From Rapana venosa (taxonomy: Eukaryota > Mollusca > Gastropoda > Neogastropoda > Muricidae): a stretch of DNA of 64,000 bases. The position numbers and the translations under genes were made by a program. Position 1 is the stretch's first letter; every line of letters starts with the position of its first letter. This document shows positions 13,641 to 24,900 of the stretch, piece by piece. Below the pieces are notes generated by a model. That model saw nothing but the letters and a program-made list of their open reading frames with translations, did no database searches and was not told the DNA's origin. The stretch lies in the NCBI GenBank assembly GCA_028751875.1, contig CM054134.1:70828636-70892635 (forward strand), given 5' to 3'.

Positions 13641-15125
13641 AAACTCCCATGCATGTTTGTAGAAGAATAGAGCGGCTTGAAATGATTGGTTATTTGGCGA
13701 TTTTCACTGTTAGGTCAACATTTTCCTTCCATCCCAAATTTGTGTAGATGAACTTGTTTGTAGATCAACATTTTCCTTCCTCCCCAAAAATTAATTTCAC
13801 TGAGAAGAAAAGAAGCAAGAGAAAAGGAAACTGTCAGCTTAGAGCTAACTGCCATAATTTGTATTAAATGTGTTGACATTTCTCACTAGTATAAATGCTG
13901 TAGGTAAAAACGACTGTGACTGATGAAGCTGGTGGACAGTTAAATGAATATGTTGATATTCAGTTTTGAAATAATGATAGTGGGCTGTAGAATGGTATAT
14001 TTGTGGAAGTTAGCACTCTGACCTATCTGGCAGTGAGAAGGTTTCTTTCAGCTCAAAGCTTCCTGTTGAACTAGGATGACAGAGTAGATTGCAGGTCTGG
14101 GTTGCACCTCCCTGATACGATACAATTATGCGAGCCAAACCTTTTTAGCTTTTGCTTTTTGCTGATCCTTAACAAATGGTCATAATAATATACCAAAAAG
14201 TAAGGAAGAGAATCACTGGAGCCAATTTGGGATGTTTTGTTGTTGTTTTTTTAAAAATGTACCGAGTCTGTGAAATATCAAAAGTCATGTAGCAGCTGTG
14301 TTTAAAAAAAAAAATGTACCGAGTCTGTGAAATATCAAAAGTCATGTAGCAGCAGCTGTGTTTTCCTTTCTCCGGACAATGGCAGGTCATGCTGCTGACC
14401 AACCCTAGCTTGGGTGAGCTGTACTCCAAGACCTGCAGCCTGGCTCAGGACGACCCGGAGACACAGGAGTCCTTCCAGCACCCCACCCGCCTCCTGCAGT
14501 TCCTGGTGGGCACCCGCGGCAAGAACGAGCCCATGGCCATCGGAGGACCCTGGTCCCCGTCCCTGGATGGGGCTGACCCTGAGGAGAACCCTCAGGTGCT
14601 GATCAAAACGGCCATCCGCTCCACCAAAGCCCTGACCGGCATCGACCTGTCCAAGTGCACCCAGTGGTGAGTGGAGTGGAACTCTTGATGATGTTTGACT
14701 GACGTGGATGAATGAGTGAGTGAGTGATTTATAGAGCATATAAAAATCTACACCTGCCGGTACGATCTCGGCATGGGGGAGAGGGAAATTTGTAAGGGTG
14801 GTGGTGGAGATGGGGAGAGTGCAGGTTAAAAAAATTAACATAGTGGTAGTAAATTGCGACTGTAGGGAATGCACGGTTTTTTTGTGTGTGTGGTTGTGTG
14901 TGTGTGCCCACTTAGACATTTCTGTTGCATAAATTTTTATGTAGTACAATGCAAACAGAAACAGTGCAACACAAAACAGCGTAATACATACAATACAGGA
15001 CAGTGGAACAATGCAATACGGCGCTCTCAGTTTTGTGACCAAAATTAGGAGATAAAATGTTGAATTTTATTATATTTGTCTTTCATTGTCCTAATCATTT
15101 TATCGCGGTTGAGTATGAGTGGTAG

Positions 15126-15162
15126 TTTGTGTGTGTGTGTGTGTTGTGTGTGTGTGTGGGGG

Positions 15163-15205
<43 letters not shown>
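15126..15205. repeat. GT/GA compound microsatellite, copy A
   Basis: A (GT)n tract runs directly into a (GA)n tract. The counterpart is 48045-48147 in copy B, where both runs are longer. Confidence 0.9.
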
Positions 15206-15208
<3 letters not shown>

Positions 15209-17789
15209 AGAGAGAGGAGAAGAAGAATTTAATGACTTTTATTTAAAGAGGGTTATGACATAAGCAAACAAACATTTTTTTCATTTTAACCAGCCCTCTG
15301 GGCAGAATAGAACACAAAAAATCCCCCCCCCCCCCCCCCCTAAAAAACCCAAACCAAAAACCCCCAACAAAACCCCAAACCAAAAAATTTCCCCCCCCCC
15401 CCCCCCCCAAAAAAAAAAAAAATCATCCAAAACGTCAAATCCTATTAGAGTATACAACTTAATATTTTACTAAACAAGAATAAAAGATAACAAAATCACA
15501 TTAGAAAGGGAGAGGAGAAACAAGCTGATGGAGAGTAGAGGGAAAGGAGGGAGGAGAAAAAAAAAGAGACAGAGTGAGAGAGAGCGTGCAATTTTGCAAA
15601 TATATTAGCAACATTTCTAAAGAGCTTCAACCCTTTAATCAGGTAAAATCAGGCAAATAATTATTTTCAAAAATAATAATGTGAAGAATAATAATGATAA
15701 TAATAATAATTTTTATTAGAAACATAATAATAATGATGATGATGACAAAAACGAGGATGAGAGAGAGAGAGGCAAGCTTGCATTGCTGCATGAGTGTATG
15801 CTTGCACTTTTGATGTGCTTGATTTCGAGTGTTTTTTTCTTTAAATCATTTTGTTTAAAATTTTATGTTATTTCTTAACAGGTGAGGTGAGTACCAAGAA
15901 TTTTGGGGGGGGGAAAATCCTTATCAATTTGAGGGCTCTGCAGAATCAGGATGGGATTTTTCTCTGTTTGGGAAATTTCATTGCAGTATTAGGGGACATT
16001 TTTTAAAAAATGGTGGTCCTCGTTCTGCTGTCACAACAGAGATTACATTAAATAAAAACAGCAGTAAAAAGTTTGGGGAAAAAGTGCACGATTTGAATTT
16101 AAAGAAAGACCAAATACCCTGAATCATCGGGAAACCGTGAATTTTCTAAACCCAAAAAACGAGCCAAAAAAGCTAGCCTCTAGCCCCAGTTTAAACCAAT
16201 CGAGACCCCTTCTTCGAGCCAAAATTGATGTACTGTTAACTTCTTAAAGCCCTGGGCCCTTTAAAACAATATCTTGGAGTGATTGTTTGCTAAAAAACAT
16301 CTGGAGACATGTTTATTTTGAAGATTTTCAAAAAAAACTTTTGAATTCAAGGCGGGTTCCAAACAAGAGGGCTTTGATGTTGTGGGGGTAAAATGTTTTG
16401 AAAAGAAACTAGTGGAGTGGCATGTCACAAAGTTTTTTAGTTCTGAAAATTGGATTTAAAAGGAATGTATTTACGGTACACAATCCAGTTTGGTAAAACA
16501 ATAACTTTTGACAAGAAACTAAAAATTATAATGATAAAAATATATATGGAATTTATATAGCGTTAAAATCTTGTAAAAGAAACAAATCGAAGCGTTGCAC
16601 TAAATCTTTTACCGAGCAACTTTCCTAAAATAACAAAAGTATTTCAATTTTTGTCCCACCAACACAACAACACACACACACACACCAACACCCCAAAACA
16701 CAGAAATTAAAGGGAAAAATGCAATGAAGTACTATAAAGTCAAGATAATTGAGACCGATTGATACGATCTTTCACGGCTCCCAAGGAGGAAAAGGTTTTT
16801 CAGCTTTAAATTGGAAATCCGGGTTTTCAACGTTGGGGGAAAATTCCCACTTGTACAAATTTGCTGGGTAAAAAGAAAATACAAAAAAAAAAGAAGGAAA
16901 AACTGTAGATGATTTTAAAGCAAATGATATTTCGAATTATTTTGAAAACCTTTTTACATGTTACCCAAACTTGTTGCTAAGTTGACACATGCTGGTTGTA
17001 CGAGAAGGGGGAAGGCCGTATGGCAAATGTAATATTGTGCTGGGGGTGATCACACTCCTCATGTGTTTGTTTGTGCCTGTAAAAAGATTTGAAAAGTTTT
17101 TGCAGATTTCGGGGTTTTTTTTGTTTTTTTTCACATAAAATTTCTTCCCCTTCTCATTTCCCCCTCTGTCTATCCTTTTTTGTGTGGGGTGTGTTGGGGG
17201 TGTGTGTGTATGTGTGTGTGATGGGGGCAGGGTGTTTTTTCCTAAGGCATTGCCCCCAAAAAAGTGTTGTGGTACTTTTTGGGGGGTGGGGTGGGTGGTG
17301 GTTGGTAAAAGGGGGGTGGTGGGGGTTTAAGGGTTTTTTGCTTTTTTTCTTAGGTTGTGGTGTGTGTGTGTGTTTTTGGGGGTGTGGTGTTTTTTGTTTG
17401 TGTGTGGTGAGTGATGAAGTAGTAATAGTGAAGGGGGTAGAGGGTTTTTTCCCCAAGGCATTGTTCAATTGAAGTGGTTTGGGGTTTTTTTGGAAAGGGG
17501 GGGTGGGGGGGGGGGGGGGGGGGGGTAGGGGGTGGGGTGAGGAGTATGTTTTCTTTTTCTTTGGTTGTGTGTGTGTGTGTGGGGAGAGTGAGTGTGTGTT
17601 TGGGGGTTTTGTGAGACAATCTTTTTTTCAGTGGTGTTGTGTTTTGTATAGTAATAATAAAATAATAAGTATGGAATTTTTATAGGCTGAATTTGTATTT
17701 GTAAAAGATAGTAGAATTCTTGCTTACTTCGGTTGTTGTCCACACAACTAATCAACTTTTTTTTTTTTTTTAAGTGTCATTTCCTTTTG

Positions 17790-17903
17790 GAAAGGGGGGG
17801 GGGGGGGGGGGGGTTTTTTGGGGGGGGGAAAAAAGGGGGGAAAAAGGGGGGGGGGGGGGGGGAAAGGGGGGGGGGGGGTTTTTTTGGGGGGGGGGGGGGG
17901 AAA

Positions 17904-17952
<49 letters not shown>

Positions 17953-18000
17953 AAAGGGGGGGGGGGGGGGGGGGGTTTTGGGGGGGGGGGGGGGGGGTTT

Positions 18001-18032
<32 letters not shown>

Positions 18033-18122
18033 GTTGGGGGGGGGGGGGGGGGGTTTTGGGGGGGGGGGGGGGGGGTTTTTGGGGGGGGGGGGTTTTTTGG
18101 GGGGGGTTTGGGGGGGGGGGGG

Positions 18123-18187
<65 letters not shown>

Positions 18188-18290
18188 GGGGGGGGGGTTT
18201 TTTTGGGGGGGGGGTTTTTGGGGGGGGGGGGTGGGGGGGGGGGGGGGGGTGAGGGGGGGGGAAAAATTTTTTTTTTGGGGGGGGGAGTGT
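17790..18290 (+). repeat. Artefactual G/T/A tract with extreme G content, flanked by a direct repeat
   Basis: About 500 bases contain almost no C: G-runs of 4 to more than 40 with short T and A islands. The sequence before it (about 17610-17790: GAGACAATC..., TTGTGTTTTGTATAGTAATA..., CACACAACTAATCAACTTTT) is repeated after it at 18300-18490. Copy B has one version of this segment with a single ~35-bp G run at 50527-50553. I infer that reads stalled or slipped in the real G run and the consensus duplicated the region. The Gly-rich and Pro-rich open frames here are meaningless. Confidence 0.85.
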
Positions 18291-19435
18291 GTTTTTTGGG
18301 GGTGAGACAATCTTTTTTTTCATTTAGTGTTGTGTTTTGTATAGTAATAAAAATAATAATAAGATGGAATTTATATAGCGCTGAATCTTGTATCTTGTAA
18401 AAGATAGTAGGACATTACTCTTGCTTACTTCAGGTTGATTGTCCACACAACTAATCAACTTTTTTTTTTTCTTTAAGTGTCATTTACCTCATGTTCAGAA
18501 GAAAGAAAAGGAGTCTTGATGGAACTATTCGTGTTTTAAAAATCCCCCCCCCCCCCCCTCCCCTCCCCCCAAAAACCAAAAAACAAAAAATAAACAAAAC
18601 AAACAAGGCAAACAAAAAAATAAAAAGAGAGTGGGGTTTTATTAATTCAGTTTGGTATGGAGGCAAAAACAAATGGTTACCTTCTACTTTTCGACTTCCA
18701 CAAGTAGATTTAAAGGGAAAAAAAGTTGTCAAACGAAAGTGTCACATTAATTGGGGTCAGGTATTGGACAAATATGGAATGTGTTTAGAAATTGAACGGA
18801 GGCTGTCAGAATTGGGTTATTTGCACTTTTGTGACTGCCACAAGTGTAGATCAGGTTTTCCTCTTTTTCAGGTTTTTTTTGTTTTTATTGTTGTTGAATT
18901 TTTATTTTTTATTTTTTTGCGAGCACAAATCCAAGCCTGATGAATGTATTTTTTACATCAGACATTACATTTCATCTTTCATGTTTATTTATCAGCAGAG
19001 CCATAAGAACTTTTATCTCTCATAATTGTACAGAGGGAGGAATTCAGAAAACTAAATTTTATCTCTCATATCGGGTTCACTGAGCTTGAACCTTCTTTTT
19101 TTTTTTTTTTTTATCACTGAATAGCAGTGTTCAATTTTCTTGCTCTCTTGCCCACCCCCCCTTTCTTCTTTTCTTCATTTTCGTTCTTTTCTGACTTCTA
19201 CCTTTCTTTTTCTTCTTCCCTCTCTGTTTTCTCCTCTCTTTCTCCTCTCTCTCTGTCCCGCCCCCTCCCTCCCTTTCTTTCTCCTCTCATTATTGTCTTC
19301 CTTTTTTTAAAGTGGGGTGGGGATAGGGGCGAAAATTTTTTCATCACCAAATGTGCAGTTTTATTTCCGTGGTCTGCAGTAAACGTGTAACCCCTCTTTG
19401 TTTGATGTGAGCCTTTTACCCTATGCATCACATGT

Positions 19436-19935
19436 NNNNNNNNNNNNNNNNNNNNNNNNNNNNNNNNNNNNNNNNNNNNNNNNNNNNNNNNNNNNNNNNN
19501 NNNNNNNNNNNNNNNNNNNNNNNNNNNNNNNNNNNNNNNNNNNNNNNNNNNNNNNNNNNNNNNNNNNNNNNNNNNNNNNNNNNNNNNNNNNNNNNNNNNN
19601 NNNNNNNNNNNNNNNNNNNNNNNNNNNNNNNNNNNNNNNNNNNNNNNNNNNNNNNNNNNNNNNNNNNNNNNNNNNNNNNNNNNNNNNNNNNNNNNNNNNN
19701 NNNNNNNNNNNNNNNNNNNNNNNNNNNNNNNNNNNNNNNNNNNNNNNNNNNNNNNNNNNNNNNNNNNNNNNNNNNNNNNNNNNNNNNNNNNNNNNNNNNN
19801 NNNNNNNNNNNNNNNNNNNNNNNNNNNNNNNNNNNNNNNNNNNNNNNNNNNNNNNNNNNNNNNNNNNNNNNNNNNNNNNNNNNNNNNNNNNNNNNNNNNN
19901 NNNNNNNNNNNNNNNNNNNNNNNNNNNNNNNNNNN
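19436..19935. other. Assembly gap (500 N)
   Basis: Exactly 500 N, probably a fixed-size scaffold placeholder. Copy A of CCAR1 ends on the left and GHITM exon 4 is cut on the right. The remaining GHITM exons, coding roughly the C-terminal half, must lie in the missing sequence or have been misplaced. Confidence 0.98.
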
Positions 19936-20154
19936 GAGTGAAAACCCACCCCCACCCCCTCCCCCCAACAACGCCGGGCGGTTCGGGAGCCCTGGTCAGG
20001 ATGGGTCCCCAGCAGGCACAGCGGCGCCACCACTGCCCCCATGACGCCGGCATGCACGATCCACGCCATCTGCTTGGCCCAAACCCTCCTTGTAGGGGAT
20101 GGACCGCACCACCATGCCAGACCCTATCATGGCAGCAAACGTCGCTCCGATGGC
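19936..20154 (-). CDS. GHITM: GHITM fourth coding exon, truncated by gap and frameshifted
   Basis: The acceptor TTGCAG is at 20155-20160. The frame reads AIGATFAAMIGSGMVVRSIP and YKEG, then needs a one-base shift near 20085 to continue as KQMAWIVHAGVMGAVVAPL. It needs another shift in a G-run near 20008 to continue as GPILTRA. Both shifts lie in homopolymers close to the contig end, so sequencing error is likelier than a broken gene. Confidence 0.88.
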
Positions 20155-21893
20155 CTGCAAGACAAATTTGATTGGATCATAATTTCTCTCTCTAAAGAAA
20201 TGAAAGAAAAAGGGGAGAAAAGAGTGTAGCATGAGCTCTTTTGTCTTTTTCATGGTTTTCTTCAAAAAGAAAAATAAATAAATAGATAAAAGAATAATCA
20301 AACTCTTTCCCTCTCACCAAATATTCACTCTCAATTTTTAAAAAACAACCAACCCACCCCTTACCCATGGCAGCAATATTTTCTTTCTTTCTCTTACACA
20401 GCCAAAGTCGGAGCAAAATGAGACCTATATAACCATCATAACTATCTTTTAGTCAAATTTATGTCGTGATTCCCTCTCTATATTTTCGAGGAAAAATTGT
20501 TCTTTATTCATACTCAATTCTGTAATCCTACGAGCACTTAATGTTCTTTTTAGTCTAGAAGATAATTCTGAGCTTCGCACTTTCTCTTCATAATCAACCA
20601 CAGAGTACATTATCTCAATAAGCAAAAGCAACACTGTAAGACAATTCATCCGTTTTCTAAGGAGAACATTTAAGGCTCAAAACCCATATCCCTTTTTACA
20701 GTGGGTTAAAAAACATAAAACAAGTTTGACTAGTTACATTTCACTTTCACAACCACTTCTTGCTTTCTCTGTGATTTAAAGGTTTAAAATGCGCATCAAA
20801 ACCCGAGGCAAACTCAATTCAATTCCCCCAAAAGTATTACTGTAATGTAAAGTGTAACAGTTCAAAATAGTCTTTCATACTGAAACAGTCCTCATCTCAT
20901 TTATTGCATATGCCACATATAATCAAAGCAGATTTCTCTACCAAAAAAAAAAAACCCAACAAAACAAGTTGCTCCTCCCAGGAAGAGCCTGTTTCAACAA
21001 GAATAGTGCCATTCCTCTCCTGAAATCCCCAACCTGCACCCCTTTGTTTTCTGAATAGCTCACTACCATGGATCCCTTGTTCGCATACTATTTTCATTTT
21101 GTTTGGTTTTTGTAAAATGTGACATGTACACATGACAGATTCAGCCAGAAAGCACAGTGAGACAATCTAAGCTACAAGCCTTACCATCCAGGAGTTTCTC
21201 ATCATAAGATTACCAGGTTATGATTATATGACATGTACGCATGACAGATTCAGCCAGAAAGCACAGAGAGACAATCTATGCTACACGCCTTACCATCCAG
21301 GAGTTCCTCATCATGAGACTCATCATGGCAGGGCTACGACTGACGGCCACTGCTGACAGAGCCGTGATGGCAATGCCTCCGCCAAAATACATGTAGGTGC
21401 TGCGGATTCTGTCTCGAATCTCTTGAGACCACATCCTGAATTGAATATTTTTTACAAAGAAAAATTATACACAGATAGGCTCTTCAGGATACTTGCAGTT
21501 TTAACTGTTGTAAAAAAAACCCACATGCGTATGTTTTTTATCTTTTTTTTTTTGGTCAACGACTTCATATCACATTTTTTTAAAATATCTGAGAAGTCAG
21601 TGTTGGTGTATGTATGTATGAAAAATTCTTTAAGATATCATGAATGCAGGAGTGTGATACTGTTTTATACACACATGCACATACAAATGCACACATGAAT
21701 AAGCACCAAAGCATCAACACAGGATACCATTACACACACTAAAGCAGGATAAACTGAAATGTGCCAAACTTGTGAACTGAAGAACAATGCACTGTCAATT
21801 TGTTAAAAGTAAAACCACCTCCAGCATAATTCACTTCTGTTTCAGTGTTTGAGAGTACATGTGTATTATGTACATAAAGTGAATGTGGGTGCA

Positions 21894-21974
<81 letters not shown>

Positions 21975-24900
21975 TGTGTGTGTCTGTGTGTGTGTGAGAG
22001 TGTGTGTGTGTGTGTGTGTGTGTGAGTGAGTGAGTGAGTGTGTGTGTGTATGCAATGGCAACTAAGCAGTATACTTCTAAACGTGTATTCACAGTCTCTT
22101 AAGTCTCATGTTTTCCAATCATCCCCATACCACCACCTTTTCAAGGTTCCTCTCCTCAGCGCTGAATCATGCTTTTGGGTATGGAGATTTTTATGCACTT
22201 TGTAAATCACAAATTCATTTTGTAAATCACAAATTCATTCATTCTTGTCCGAATTGACAGACATGACTCTCAAAGACGACCATTTAAAGACCAGACAACA
22301 AACTCACTCACTCTCTCTTAATCTAGCAAAGATGATTAAAACTTACACAGATCTGTCGATGGCACCAACTTCATTGGACAGACCAAGCCCATAGTAGCAC
22401 AGTGCTCCAATGCCCAAAGCCGAAGCACCAGCCACCAGTCCTCGACCCATGTTGAATGCTGTATAATGATTAAAGATATAATATATATGTCCTTCAAGTA
22501 CAAACATTGACTAATAGTAATATTCCATAAATTGATAAGTCATTTTGATCCACTATAATCAACTCTATATATGTCACCAAAACAAACTTTTTTTTGAAAG
22601 CCAAATTATGACAGTATGATACCCCATGGTATTTATAACCCTTTTTTTCAGCACAAAAAAAACCAATAGGTCAGAAATAAAATTTTAAGATGTTTTGTTT
22701 GGAAATAAAAACTAGATAAAGGAAAAAAGAATGGTCCAAACATTTTAAAAAATTAAACAAACAGGTCTATGTACAAGGGACACAACCAATGAGAAAATAA
22801 CTTCGGAAAAAATCATCTGAGAGAGACTCAAAAAATCATCTGAGAGAGACTCAGAGATTAACAGACACTGATGACAACCAAAAGGAAACTTTACCTTTCT
22901 AAAGCACTATCATACATAATGCTTCAGTTCAAGAACCTGACACAAGAACAATACACTTGTTTGTACTGCTGAGCAGACAATGAATAAACTTGTTTGTACT
23001 GCTGAGCAGACAATGACCAAACATGAACTATCCTATACTGAAAACATAAACATACTATGTAAGTATGTAGGCGCCACCTATTGGAAGCAAAGTATAGTTA
23101 CAAATCTAAAATGATAACGTTAACTAAAAAGCACTACATATGGGTCTGCCTGCCCCTCAAAATGCTCTTTAATAGTTTTCCATCCTACAAAAGCTGATCT
23201 TCAGAAGTTTGGGGACTTCTACAAGAAATACTCAACTCAAGGTTGTTTCTTTTTTTTTTTTAACCCCATTTAAGAAATATATTCCTCCCTCTTTTTTCTA
23301 GATAGACAAATTTGTGTGTGTGTGGTGTGTGTGTGGTGCGTGGTGTGTGTGTTACAACACTAGATAAAACTGTATCCATGAGGGGAAAAGTTTCTGTTTT
23401 GCTCTGCGTTAAAACATGTCATCGTAAACTTTTTAATGAATATAGGCTTCACCAAAACTTATCATGGAAACCCATTTTAGTAAAAGACCACCTCTGAAAG
23501 AAAAAGATAATCAGTGATCATTAAAAAAATAGATATAAAAAAAAAGAAACTGTCGAACACACACACACATTAATGAATACATTTATGCATACACGTACAT
23601 GTGTGAGAGAGAGAGAGAACTATTGCTGGATGCAAGCTCTTTCCATAACAAAGGTACTATACACATCATGTGTCATCAGTACAAGCCGAGTGGTAACACT
23701 ATCACAGAAACAGACTTAAAAAGCACTGTCTATCCCCTTTTCTACAAATCAATTTTTATATCCAAAAAGGAAGCAAGAATCATCGGATCAAGTCTTCCAT
23801 AAGCCACAAACTTCAGAGTAAAGTCACCTGGACCGACCATGTCAAGATGTACTGATGCAAGGTACAGCCATTTCTGACTCATTTTCAGTACTGGGCACAT
23901 TTCTGTATCAGTGTGTGCGTTCTGCAGAAACTGTGTCTCCTTCAACAGAATAGGCCTACAGTTTTGGCAACTGGGCTCAGTATTTTCCTGCTTTCAAACA
24001 CTAGTGTTTCAATTATCGTGATTTCAGAAATGCTGAACACAGATGCGCATGCACACAGAAAAAAGAATGGCCATTGATTCACAATGTACTTGTACCAAAA
24101 TTGAAAAATCTCTTAACCACTAGACTGCCTTACCCCGGAAATTTTCTGGGGCTAAACAAGCACCCTATACGCCTACAACCCAGAAAATTTCCGGGGTGTC
24201 GAACCGAAGTAAACAAGCCTGCTTCCTCGACTACAGTTAAAGGGAAAGAACTCCAAAATTAATGGAGATCACTCTCCTGTTGCTTGGCAACATCCAGCTG
24301 CAAAAACGATTGGTTTTTTAGCTCGGATTTTGTGTTTTTATGCATGACTGCTTGGGAAGTTCTTGTTTAAAATGGCTGACACTTCTTGTTGAAAGCATCA
24401 ATAACTTTACACAGCTGTAAAAGTGGCAAATAAAACTAGATTTACCTAACAGTGATGAAAACGATCGGGTATGGTTCAGGAGATCATATATTTAAAAAAC
24501 AATGAATGAGATTTGGCCTAGCCTTGTTTGATGTTATTGAGATGGGGGGTACTCAGAATGACAGTTGTGATGAAGAAATCGTATTTTTGGTCGATTTTTT
24601 TACATTATAAATATATTTTCGCAGTGAAATATCATGCTAACTAATATGAGCTTGCCTCGAAGTAATCTACGATATATATACTGTCATTGGGTAGACTATG
24701 AGGAATATTCATGTAGTAGTTTCTGAGTAAGAGGGATATAAACATAGCAGTGGTACACAAGAATTTTATTCCCCGGCATATAGGGTGCACTTGCATGGCA
24801 GTTAAGAGTTATAAGATGGTAAGCAATGTAAAACTCGATACAGTGCGAGTTGAAAACATGATTTTCACCACATGAAAATTTTTATTTTTCTGTTTGCTGT

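Larger units (their letters stand above)
4428..14666 (+). pseudogene. CCAR1: CCAR1 coding exons 1-8 in copy A, broken
   Basis: Counterparts of eight CCAR1 exons are present: about 4428-4495, 4945-5112, 7601-7837, 8664-8780, 9757-9993, 11893-12134, 13208-13419 and 14386-14666. The start codon reads GTG and the overlapping upstream ATG is gone. Exon 2 has several indels. Exon 3 is 237 instead of 239 bases, exon 4 is 117 instead of 118, and exon 6 is 242 instead of 241. Exon 5 has lost both its acceptor and its donor, and exon 7 has lost its acceptor. Exon 8 is intact at 281 bases with normal splice sites. The mixture of perfect and wrecked exons fits patchy consensus quality better than neutral decay. 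Do not use these frames as a gene model; use copy B. Confidence 0.85.
243..19435 (+). other. Copy A: degraded second copy of the CCAR1 5' half (probable unpolished haplotig)
   Basis: This block is collinear over its whole length with 32552-51794, sharing every retroelement, microsatellite and exon in the same order. Differences are mostly lost single bases and isolated bases replaced by their neighbour, so homopolymers grow. Some stretches (about 5360-6700 and 14200-14700) are nearly identical to copy B, whereas 400-1100, 4430-4720, 9750-11220 and 15890-18300 are heavily corrupted. A few differences look like true alleles: an absent 51-bp segment near 11830, an extra 8 bp near 4135, and fewer minisatellite units. 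It ends at the N gap at the base equivalent to 51794. I infer an alternative haplotype or raw long-read consensus. A recent tandem duplication is possible but does not explain the error pattern. Confidence 0.85.

Noticed and set aside
14335..15042. 235-codon minus-strand frame in copy A
   Set aside because: The same antisense shadow of exon 8 in the duplicate copy.
17733..18400. Long Gly-rich and Pro-rich open frames
   Set aside because: Homopolymer G tract produced by failed consensus; copy B has only a short G run.
243..19435. Copy A as a true CCAR1 paralogue or ancient pseudogene
   Set aside because: Shared insertions at every position and near-perfect intronic blocks beside wrecked ones are inconsistent with uniform decay; the consensus-error explanation is simpler.
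19398..20171. Open frames running through the N gap
   Set aside because: The N run cannot contain stops; these frames have no evidential value.
21831..22092. His/Thr- or Cys/Val-repeat proteins (also at 7123-7506, 39558-39912, 49563-49784, 50172-50495)
   Set aside because: Translations of AC/GT microsatellites.
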